Source: Saccharopolyspora gregorii (GTDB lineage Bacteria; Actinomycetota; Actinomycetes; Mycobacteriales; Pseudonocardiaceae). Taken from it: a stretch of DNA of 64,000 nucleotides. Below are positions 31,478 to 37,474 of this stretch, piece after piece; position 1 is the stretch's first letter; the number at the start of each line of letters is the position of its first letter. A program made the position numbers and the translations under genes. Where the stretch lies: contig NZ_CP059556.1 in NCBI RefSeq assembly GCF_024734405.1, positions 186,001 to 250,000 of the forward strand. Reading direction: 5' to 3'. The notes under the pieces are model-generated. The model made no database searches and was not told where the DNA came from. It saw only the letters and a program-made list of their open reading frames with translations.

Positions 31478-32527
31478 ATGCGAGCAAGGGGAATGACCTA
31501 CGACACCGGGTTCGTCGTGCACGGCCGGACGTCCCGCGAGCACTTCGACCCCGCGGTGGTCCGGCGCGAGCTCGCCATCATCCGCGACGACCTGCACTGC
31601 AACGCCGTCCAGATCATCGGCGGCGACCCGCGGCGCATCGAGCTGGCCGCCGGCGCCGCCGCCGACCTCGGCCTGGAGGTCTGGTTCTCGCCTTACCCGC
31701 TCGAACTGGAACCGGAGCAGATCCTCGCGCTGTTCCGCGACTGCGCCGTGCGGGCGGAACGGCTCCGGCGGCGAGGAGCCGAGGTCGTGTTCGTCGCGGG
31801 GGTCGAGCTGAGCGTGATGAACCGCGGGTTCCTGCCCGGTGGCACCCCCGAGGAGCGGGTCGAGCAGCTGGTGGGCCGGCCTGAGCAGCGGGCCGCGGCG
31901 CTGCGCGAGCTCGGCGGGCGCGTCAACGCGTTCCTGCGCGACGCCGCGGCCGCGGTCCGCGAGCGCTTCGGGGGCGGGCTCACCTACGCCGCCATCCAGT
32001 TCGAGCAGGTCGACTGGGCCCCCTTCGACTTCGCGACGTTCGAGCTGATCCGCTCCGCCGAGGTCGCCGACGGGTTCCGCGAAGCGGTGCGCGAGCTGGC
32101 CCGCGGTCCGAAGCCGCTCGCCATCACCGGGTTCGGGACCGCGGCCTACCGGGGCGCGGGAGACCGCGGTGGACGGGTGCTGGAGGTGGTCGAGCACGAT
32201 CCGCGGACCCGGGTTCCGGTGCGGTTGACCGGTTCCTACGAGCGCGACGAGGCCGGTCAGGCCGCCTACCTGGACGAGCTGCTGGAGATCTTCGAAGCGG
32301 AGGGCGTGGACGGCGCGTTCGTGTTCCTGTTCGCCCTGCCCGGTTACCCGCACCGCCCGGACGGCGACCCGAGGGACGACTTGGACCGGGCCGGCCTGGG
32401 GATCGTCAAGATCCTCGAAGGGCGGCGGGGGAGGACCTATCCCGACCTGGAGTGGGAACCGAAGGCCGCCTTCTCGGCGGTGGCGCGGCGGTACCGGGCC
32501 GCCGCGGCGGGGGCCGCAACCGCGTGA
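31478..32527 (+). CDS. TIM-barrel glycosidase-like protein of unknown activity
   Basis: A 349-residue cytosolic protein. It opens RGMTYDTGF and shows barrel-like strands LHCNAVQIIGGDP, GLEVWFSPYPLEL, AEVVFVAGVELSV, LTYAAIQFEQVDWAPFD and LAITGFGTAAYRGA, ending in a tryptophan-containing DLEWEPKAAFSAVARRY. Related actinobacterial proteins are often labelled abortive infection protein without evidence. In those I remember a glutamate in the TEFG strand; this sequence has ITGFG, so the acid may be missing. ACGGAGGGG precedes the ATG at 31478. Control by the divergent TetR protein is inferred from the operators between them. Confidence 0.7.
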   Translation: MRARGMTYDTGFVVHGRTSREHFDPAVVRRELAIIRDDLHCNAVQIIGGDPRRIELAAGAAADLGLEVWFSPYPLELEPEQILALFRDCAVRAERLRRRGAEVVFVAGVELSVMNRGFLPGGTPEERVEQLVGRPEQRAAALRELGGRVNAFLRDAAAAVRERFGGGLTYAAIQFEQVDWAPFDFATFELIRSAEVADGFREAVRELARGPKPLAITGFGTAAYRGAGDRGGRVLEVVEHDPRTRVPVRLTGSYERDEAGQAAYLDELLEIFEAEGVDGAFVFLFALPGYPHRPDGDPRDDLDRAGLGIVKILEGRRGRTYPDLEWEPKAAFSAVARRYRAAAAGAATA

Positions 32528-32645
32528 TCATCGCGAATCGGGCCGGAGATTGTCGCGCCGGTCGGGCCGAGAACTTCCGGTGGGCACTTCTGGGTGTCAC
32601 TCAAGGTGAGTACGCTGTGGGCACTGGGTGACGAAGGGGGGAGTC

Positions 32646-32708
32646 ATGGGACAACCGCAGCGGGACGCGTCCAAGGGTGAAGTGCAGGAGCTGGGCGACT
32701 CCGCCTAG
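32646..32708 (+). CDS. Candidate 20-residue peptide with strong ribosome binding site
   Basis: ATG at 32646 follows AAGGGGGGAG at an ideal distance and opens a 20-codon frame rich in Gln, Asp, Glu and Lys (it begins MGQPQRDASK) and ends at TAG. A possible -10, TACGCT, lies at 32611-32616. The peptide is hydrophilic with no cysteine or membrane segment. A perfect terminator hairpin lies 75 nt downstream, so a short transcript carrying only this frame is plausible. No longer frame extends it. It could be a real small protein or only a translated leader. Confidence 0.4.
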   Translation: MGQPQRDASKGEVQELGDSA

Positions 32709-32783
32709 CAGCCCGGCGGAGCGGTTCGAGTCCCCGCGGGGCGATCGGCCCCGGACGGGGTTCTCCGGGAACCCGGGAAAGCA

Positions 32784-32816
32784 GAAGGCCGGGCACCTGA
32801 TCGGTGCCCGGCCTTC
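32784..32816. terminator. Perfect bidirectional terminator hairpin
   Basis: GAAGGCCGGGCACC and GGTGCCCGGCCTTC pair over 14 bp around TGATC. It lies between the 20-codon frame (plus) and the 3' end of tRNA-Ser(GGA) (minus). Confidence 0.9.
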
Positions 32817-32820
32817 CGGC

Positions 32821-32909
32821 TGGCGGAGGATACGGGATTCGAACCCGTGAGGGCTATTAACCCAACACGATTTCCAATCGTGCGCCTTAGGCCGCTCGGC
32901 CAATCCTCC
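32821..32909 (-). tRNA. tRNA-Ser (anticodon GGA)
   Basis: Read on the minus strand: acceptor GGAGGAT/ATCCTCC, discriminator G with encoded CCA, D-arm GCCGAGCGGCC, anticodon stem CACGA with loop TTGGAAA (anticodon GGA, reads UCC and UCU), long variable arm and T-arm with GGTTCGAATCC. Confidence 0.96.
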
Positions 32910-32993
32910 ACGCGGAAGTGTACGGGAGGACGATGATCACTCCGCGCCGGGGTCCCCTCCGCGCCGACCGGTCCGGCACCCCCGAACGGCCCA

Positions 32994-33041
32994 GGTGAAC
33001 GGCCTGCCGGACCGGCGGATCGGGCGAACGGGCGGTTCACC
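32994..33041. terminator. Inverted repeat of the GGTGAACGGCC family
   Basis: GGTGAACGGCC (32994-33004) and GGCGGTTCACC (33031-33041) pair with one mismatch, 29 nt beyond the stop of the minus-strand esterase. A probable terminator. Confidence 0.6.
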
Positions 33042-33070
33042 CGAGCGGCGCGGCCGGTGCGCTGCGGCGA

Positions 33071-34006
33071 TCAGAGGGCGCGGAGGACCCGGGCGCGGTC
33101 CTGGCGGGCGCGCCGCGCCACGTCGGAATCCGGGACGGCGCTCTCGAACGCGTGCGGGCAGCCCGGGCGGACGTGCAGCTCGACCGGGACTCCGGCCAAC
33201 GACAGCCTGCGCGCGTATTCGACGTCCTCGTCCCGGAAGATGTCCAGGTCCCCGACCTCCACGTACGCCGGGGGAAGCCCCCGCAGGTCGGTGGCGCGGG
33301 CGGGTGCCGCGGTCGCCGGCACGTCCGGGCCGCCCGCGAGCTCGCCGAGCAGCGCGTGCCAGCCGGTCGCGTTCCGCTCGTAGGACCAGGTCGCCAGCGC
33401 CACCAGCTCCGGATCGGGTTCGGTGGTGCGGTCGTCGAGCATCGGGTAGATCAGGATCTGCCGGGCGAGTCGCGTGCCGCGCTCCCGCGCCAGCAACGCG
33501 GCCCCGGCGGCGAGGCCACCGCCCGCGCTCTCACCCATGATCGCGATGCGCCCCGGGTCCACGCCGAGCTCGGCGGCGTGCTCGTGCAGCCAGGCGAGGC
33601 CGGTCCAGGCGTCTTCGACGGGCGCGGGGTGCGGATGTTCCGGCGCGCACCGGTAGTCCACGACCAGCACCGGCACCCCGGTGGCCGCGACGAGCCCGGC
33701 CGCGTTCGGCAGGCACGGCCGTGCGTCGCCGAAGATCATGCCGCCGCCGTGCAGCCACACCACCGCCGAGCCGGGCGGCGCGCCGTCCGCGGTGAGCCAC
33801 CAGAGCCCGATCTCCGCGCCGTCGAAGCCGAGCGCGGTGCGTTCGGTGCTGCGGACCCCGGCCGGGAGTTCGGTGGGCGCGGCGGCCAGCGCGGTTTCGA
33901 TGCTGCGCCGGATGGCGAGCGCGTCCCCGGGCGCCTCGGGTGCGGGGCGGCTCGCGAAGTACGCGTCCAGCAGCGGTTTCAGCTCGGGGTCCACTTCGAG
34001 CGGCAT
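33071..34006 (-). CDS. Alpha/beta hydrolase, hormone-sensitive-lipase family
   Basis: A 311-residue esterase with the oxyanion-hole motif HGGG (residues 86-89), DYRCAPEHPHPAP, the nucleophile elbow GESAGG, an acid in GDLDIFRDED and the histidine in CPHAFES. HSL-type enzymes hydrolyse short-chain acyl esters or acylated natural products. No signal peptide is present. The gene stands alone between tRNA-Ser and the first DUF397 locus, and an inverted-repeat terminator follows. The physiological substrate is unknown. Confidence 0.9.
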   Translation of the reverse strand: MPLEVDPELKPLLDAYFASRPAPEAPGDALAIRRSIETALAAAPTELPAGVRSTERTALGFDGAEIGLWWLTADGAPPGSAVVWLHGGGMIFGDARPCLPNAAGLVAATGVPVLVVDYRCAPEHPHPAPVEDAWTGLAWLHEHAAELGVDPGRIAIMGESAGGGLAAGAALLARERGTRLARQILIYPMLDDRTTEPDPELVALATWSYERNATGWHALLGELAGGPDVPATAAPARATDLRGLPPAYVEVGDLDIFRDEDVEYARRLSLAGVPVELHVRPGCPHAFESAVPDSDVARRARQDRARVLRAL

Positions 34007-34082
34007 GGTTCCTCCGGTCGGCGACTGAGGTCGACCCTAGCCGCGGATCACCCGAGCACCGCCCGATTCCGCTCGTGGCGCA

Positions 34083-34145
34083 TCAGCCGCCGGGATGCAT
34101 CAGCTCCCACACGTGCCCGTCGAGGTCCCGGAAGCTGCCCCGCAC
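34083..34145 (-). pseudogene. C-terminal remnant of a glyoxalase/VOC-family gene
   Basis: On the minus strand the frame ending at 34083 reads GVRGSFRDLDGHVWELMHPGG, the typical end of a VOC (glyoxalase/bleomycin-resistance) protein, whose terminal Glu is a metal ligand. Nothing upstream belongs to that family: the preceding bases are the 3' end of a DUF397 gene in another frame. It is best read as a leftover tail, with the DUF397 cassette having replaced the body of the gene. Confidence 0.55.
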
Positions 34146-34149
34146 ACCG

Positions 34150-34359
34150 CTACCGCCAAAACCGGCCGCCCTTGATCGCCGCGAGGAAGTCGTCGAACGC
34201 GCCGTGCCCGAACGCGAGGACCGGGCTCGCCGCGCCGAGCTTGGAGTCCCGGACGCCGGTGCCCGCGGCGATGGTGGCGACTTCGACGCAGATGCCGCCG
34301 TTTCCGGTGCTGTAGCTGGACTTCCGCCAGGTTCCCGGCGTGGGGGCATGTATCGGCAT
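34150..34359 (-). CDS. DUF397 protein, second of the pair
   Basis: A 69-residue DUF397 protein: TWRKSSYSTGNGGICVEVAT, GVRDSKLGAASPVLAFGHGA and FDDFLAAIKGGRF match the family (W-R-K-S-S-x-S, VRDSK, W/F-x-x-F). DUF397 genes lie after HTH/DUF5753 regulators in actinobacteria and are treated as Scr1-type toxin/antitoxin-like partners. The ATG at 34359 with GGAAG upstream is preferred over 34371. It lies 44 bp after the first DUF397 gene, on the same strand. It is clearly paralogous to that gene. Confidence 0.85.
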   Translation of the reverse strand: MPIHAPTPGTWRKSSYSTGNGGICVEVATIAAGTGVRDSKLGAASPVLAFGHGAFDDFLAAIKGGRFWR

Positions 34360-34403
34360 GTCGACTTCCATGCCCGTGTGTACCGGTGTGCGAGCGGTGC
34401 GGG

Positions 34404-34625
34404 CTAGGCCCGGATGGGGGTTCGTCCGAACCGTCCGTCCTTGACCGCCGCGAGGAAGTCGTCGAACGCGCTGTGGCTGAACGCGAGGATCGGGCTCGCC
34501 GCATCGAGCTTGGAGTCCCGGATGCCGGTGCCCGTGCTGACCGTGGCGACTTCGATGCAGTTGTGGTTTCCGCTGCTGCGGCTCGACTTCCGCCACGCGA
34601 CCGATCCGAAGTCACTGGACTGCAT
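34404..34625 (-). CDS. DUF397 protein, first of the pair
   Basis: A 73-residue DUF397 protein with VAWRKSSRSSGNHNCIEVAT, GIRDSKLDAASPILAFSHSA and FDDFLAAVKDGRF. It follows the HTH/DUF5753 regulator by 7 bp, so the two are surely co-transcribed. Together with the next gene it gives one regulator and two DUF397 partners, which suggests local duplication. In Streptomyces such pairs (WhiJ/BldB-type neighbourhoods) influence development; nothing here shows a direct activity. Confidence 0.88.
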   Translation of the reverse strand: MQSSDFGSVAWRKSSRSSGNHNCIEVATVSTGTGIRDSKLDAASPILAFSHSAFDDFLAAVKDGRFGRTPIRA

Positions 34626-34632
34626 GCCGCTC

Positions 34633-35478
34633 CTAACGAAGCTCTCGTATCCGTTCGTCCAGGCGGCGCTCTGTCTCGGGGCGATCGAGCGAGACTTCCG
34701 ACAGCCTGTCGAACGCTTGCACGTACACGGACGTGTGAGCAGGCTTCTCCAAGTAATCGGCGTCCGTCAAGCCCTCGACGTAGACGTAGGTCGCCTGCGG
34801 ATCGTCTAGGTGCAGGACGGTGAACGGAGTTCCGAGAGCCGCGTGTTCTCCGGCGGTGTAAGGCAGAACGCGGACTTCTACGTGGTCGAGTTCGGCCAGG
34901 TCCCTCAGGTGTTCCAGCTGAGCGCGAAGCGTTTCCCGTCCGCCGACCTCGTAGCGGAGAGCTCCTTCGCCGAGGATCGCGATGATCGGTCGACCCTCGT
35001 GTTGGATGATCTTCGTTCCGCGTAGGACGCGCTCGTCTGCTCGCCGCTCAGCATCGCGGTTCGTCGTCACCAGCGAGGTCGAGAGCAGAGCTCTGGCGTA
35101 GTCGGTGGTCTGCATGAAACCGGGAATGAGATCGCCGTTGTGCACCTTGATCTCCGACGCGAGTGCTTCCATGCCCGCGTAAGTCCTGGCCCAGTCCGGG
35201 ATGCGGCTCGGACGGTCCCGCTTCCGCGCTTCGGAGGCGAGTGCGCGGATCTTGTCGGCTTCCGGGCCGTCCGGAACCCCGAAGAGCCCGAGGATCACGT
35301 TGATCTCGGCGGCGGCCACGGTGAGCTCGCCCTTCTCGACCCTCGTCAGCTTTCCCGGGTACCAGTCCAGTTCCTTCGCCACGGTCCCGGATCGCACGCC
35401 GCTTCGTTCGCGGAGCTCTCGGAGGAACAGCCCGAGCTGCACGCGTCGGATCGCCGGGTTCTGCTGCGTCGCCACCAT
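34633..35478 (-). CDS. HTH (XRE) regulator with DUF5753 domain, Scr1 type
   Basis: A 281-residue protein. An XRE helix-turn-helix occupies about residues 10-65 (LGLFLRELRERSGVRSGTVA, WYPGKLTRVEKGE), and the DUF5753 domain about 95-275 (GDLIPGFMQTTDYARALLS, HVEVRVLPYTAGEHAALGTPF, YLEKPAHTSVYVQAFDRL). The ATG at 35478 is supported by GAAGGA. It heads an operon with two DUF397 genes. The AT-rich divergent promoter with an inverted repeat at 35563-35580 is the probable autoregulatory site. Its bases are less GC-rich than the neighbours, a hint of later acquisition. Confidence 0.92.
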   Translation of the reverse strand: MVATQQNPAIRRVQLGLFLRELRERSGVRSGTVAKELDWYPGKLTRVEKGELTVAAAEINVILGLFGVPDGPEADKIRALASEARKRDRPSRIPDWARTYAGMEALASEIKVHNGDLIPGFMQTTDYARALLSTSLVTTNRDAERRADERVLRGTKIIQHEGRPIIAILGEGALRYEVGGRETLRAQLEHLRDLAELDHVEVRVLPYTAGEHAALGTPFTVLHLDDPQATYVYVEGLTDADYLEKPAHTSVYVQAFDRLSEVSLDRPETERRLDERIRELR

Positions 35479-35562
35479 CGTTCCTTCTCGTCGAAGCGTT
35501 CCCGGGCATGGTGCCTTGTCCGGCCGCGGGGCCTCCGCAAGATCACTCCTCCGAGGCATATG

Positions 35563-35580
35563 AACCTTAAATTGCAGGTT
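35563..35580. promoter_or_regulatory. AT-rich inverted repeat in divergent promoter
   Basis: AACCT and AGGTT flank TTAAATTGC-type sequence between the HTH/DUF5753 operon and the divergent hypothetical pair. The surrounding 60 bp are unusually AT-rich for this window, consistent with a promoter and operator. Confidence 0.5.
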
Positions 35581-35628
35581 GTAGTTTTCACGAGCATGGA
35601 GGTTGATCGATTCACCAGGAGGTGGCCG

Positions 35629-35988
35629 ATGAACGTCATGGAGGCTCGGTTCGGGTCGCACCTGGGGGTGATCGCGGCGACCGTGCGCGCCGGGTTCCGG
35701 TTCCGGTACCTGCCGTCGCTCGCGGAGATCGACGCCGTGCAGGGCTTCCGGGTCCGCGCGGGTGCGATGGACGTCTACCTGGTCCGCGCCGAGCAGGACG
35801 CGTTGGCCGCCCGCTTCCGGGTGGACGACCTCGAAATTCCGGTGCCGCACGCGATCTGGCACCGGCGGGGGAGCGTCGCCGGCGTCGTCGCCGAACTGCT
35901 CGCGCTGCCCGCGCACGGCGCCCCCGGTGCGCCGAAGGCCCCGTTGCGCTGCCGCGAAGTCGGCTGGATCTTCGGCCTGCGGTCGTGA
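35629..35988 (+). CDS. Hypothetical protein, first gene of a divergent pair
   Basis: A 119-residue protein preceded by a near-perfect ribosome binding site (AGGAGGT) before ATG 35629. It shows RFGSHLGVIAATVRAGFRFR, VRAGAMDVYLVRAEQDALAA and a C-terminal WIFGLR; a compact alpha/beta domain with no membrane segment is likely. I do not recognise the family, though similar proteins seem to occur near HTH/DUF5753 genes in related genera (recollection, unchecked). Its stop overlaps the start of the next gene (GTGA). It diverges from the regulator at 34633-35478. Confidence 0.75.
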   Translation: MNVMEARFGSHLGVIAATVRAGFRFRYLPSLAEIDAVQGFRVRAGAMDVYLVRAEQDALAARFRVDDLEIPVPHAIWHRRGSVAGVVAELLALPAHGAPGAPKAPLRCREVGWIFGLRS

Positions 35989-36257
35989 GGCCGAAGCCGT
36001 TCCTGCCCATGACCTGGTGCTACGAACCGGTGGGCGGTGGCTACACGTTCCGCTGGGGGCGCGGCTCCGGGGTGATCACGGTGCACCGCGGGGACGTGCG
36101 CGGCTCGCACGGTGACGAGGCGCTGGTGGACACCGTGCGGGTAGGCCGCGACTGGGTCGACGACCGCGACCTGCGCGTCGAGGCGCGGCGGTGGCTCCGC
36201 GCCGAGCAGCAACGGCTGCGCAGAGCCGCTGCGCAGCCGACTGAGCAGGACCGCTGA
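35985..36257 (+). CDS. Hypothetical protein, second gene of a divergent pair
   Basis: A 90-residue protein coupled to the previous gene by GTGA. It has a beta-rich first half (MTWCYEPVGGGYTFRWG, GVITVHRGDVRGSHG), a VDTVRVGRDWVDDRDLRVEA helix and a charged tail RAEQQRLRRAAAQPTEQDR. The last codons are part of a degenerate GAGCAG-rich repeat that continues past the stop, so the C-terminus may have grown or shrunk by repeat slippage. No family recognised. Confidence 0.7.
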   Translation: MRPKPFLPMTWCYEPVGGGYTFRWGRGSGVITVHRGDVRGSHGDEALVDTVRVGRDWVDDRDLRVEARRWLRAEQQRLRRAAAQPTEQDR

Positions 36258-36440
36258 GCAGAGTGACTGAGCAGGGCCGCTGAGCAGGACCGATGGGAAC
36301 GGCCGCCGAGTGGGGCTGCCGAGCGGGCCACCGAGCAGGCGCGAGCGGAACAACTGAGCAGAACAGCCGAGCAGGACCGATGGGAACGGCCGCTGACAAC
36401 GGCCGCTGAAAAGCGAAGAGCCGCCCCCTCGCGGGAGCGG
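36241..36440. repeat. Degenerate TGAGCAG-rich repeat tract
   Basis: Short units such as CTGAGCAGGACCG recur from the last codons of the preceding gene onward. A 25-bp exact direct repeat occurs at 36282-36306 and 36369-36393 (it contains GACCGATGGGAACGG). The tract ends in GCCGC/GCGGC, a weak hairpin near 36418-36440. Confidence 0.75.
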
Positions 36441-36531
36441 CCGATGAGCAGGCCCGGCGTGACCTACCCCGACAGCGCCGGGCCGTCCGGGCCGGTCGGT
36501 GCGAGGCCCCCGCACCGACCGGTCTCCGGCC

Positions 36532-37191
36532 TCAGGACTGGATGTTCAGGCAGGCGGCACGGCCACCCGCGGTGCCGGCCTGGCCCGCGCCGGTGTTCGT
36601 GTTCGACTCCTCGTGCACCACGATCGACTTCGGGGCGCGCTCGCCGGTGATCCCGAACGGGACCGTCGCCGTGGAGCTGCCAGCGCCCTGCGCGTCCGTC
36701 TGCAGGTCCAGCCAGATCTCGTTCTGCGGGTTCGCGTACGCCGGGTCCGAGGACGGGTTGCCCGGTCCGGCCGCCGGATCCTGCTGGTTCTGGAAGTGCG
36801 GACCCGCCGCGTCGCCCGTCGGCCCGCACGCGTTCACGTGCGCGTGCGCCGCGTACCCGCGGTTCGGCTGCAGGCCCGTGACGGTGAAGGTCACCACCGT
36901 GGACTGCTCGGAGCCGTCGACGGTGGCCTTCACCTGCGCGCCCGCCGGGGCCAGTTGCGGGTTGTAGGTGAACGCGCCGCCCTGGCCGCCGGGCTGCGCC
37001 AGCGTGCCCTCGAACGTCTGCCCGCCACCACCGCTCTGCTGCTCCTGCACCGCCGGAGGCGGCGGCGTGCCCGGACCGGGCGGCTGGGTGGACGGTTCAC
37101 CAGGGGGCGTGCACGCGGTCAGCGCGAGAGCCGCGACCGCACTGCCGAGCACGAGCGCCCGGCGACCGGCAAAAGAGATCCGCAGAGACAT
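36532..37191 (-). CDS. sodC: Superoxide dismutase [Cu] lipoprotein (SodC-like)
   Basis: A 219-residue exported lipoprotein: basic start, hydrophobic segment and lipobox LTAC (Cys27), then a Pro/Gln/Gly linker and a SodC domain. Copper ligands are visible in AAHAHVNACG (His-x-His), GPHF and SIVVHEE, and the disulfide cysteine pair (NACG, GRAAC) is present. The zinc-site His and Asp of ordinary Cu,Zn-SODs are not seen: the segment after GPHF is Gln/Asn/Pro-rich and runs into NPQNEIWLDL. M. tuberculosis SodC is also copper-only, so this may be the same subtype. It would remove superoxide at the outer membrane face. The start at 37191 gives the best signal peptide. Confidence 0.88.
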   Translation of the reverse strand: MSLRISFAGRRALVLGSAVAALALTACTPPGEPSTQPPGPGTPPPPAVQEQQSGGGGQTFEGTLAQPGGQGGAFTYNPQLAPAGAQVKATVDGSEQSTVVTFTVTGLQPNRGYAAHAHVNACGPTGDAAGPHFQNQQDPAAGPGNPSSDPAYANPQNEIWLDLQTDAQGAGSSTATVPFGITGERAPKSIVVHEESNTNTGAGQAGTAGGRAACLNIQS

Positions 37192-37299
37192 GCAGCAGAT
37201 CATGCCCGAAACGGCCGAATCAGGCGACGACCGGCCCAGGTGGCGCGGCTCGCACCGAACGGGGCCCGGAGGGGGTTCGAAGCCCGCCGAGGTACGCGC

Positions 37300-37305
37300 T
37301 AGACT
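37300..37305 (+). promoter_or_regulatory. -10 hexamer of the SRP RNA
   Basis: TAGACT ends 6 nt before the predicted 5' end of the RNA at 37312. Confidence 0.6.
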
Positions 37306-37311
37306 CTTGGT

Positions 37312-37399
37312 GGGACTCCGTGCGGCGTCCATCCTGTGAACTCCCCCAGGGCCGGAAGGCAGCAAGGGTAAGCGGGCTCTGGCGGGTGCACGGGGTCCC
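37312..37399 (+). ncRNA. ffs: Signal recognition particle RNA (4.5S type)
   Basis: GGGACTCCGTGC and GCACGGGGTCCC close a long hairpin. The apical loop carries the conserved GGAAGGCAGCAAGG motif, and GTGAACTCCCCCAGG pairs inside the stem. It is followed by a T-rich run (TTACTTTTCCCC). It lies just upstream of dnaX, as in M. tuberculosis. Confidence 0.95.
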
Positions 37400-37474
37400 G
37401 CTTACTTTTCCCCGGCCGCCCGCACCCCCACGTCCCGATCCGGGGCGTCGGTGCCACCGCGTAGGGTTCCGACC

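Noticed and set aside
34100-34615. Longer frames fused across the two DUF397 genes
   Set aside because: They run out of frame through one or the other gene; the short frames match DUF397 and have proper starts.
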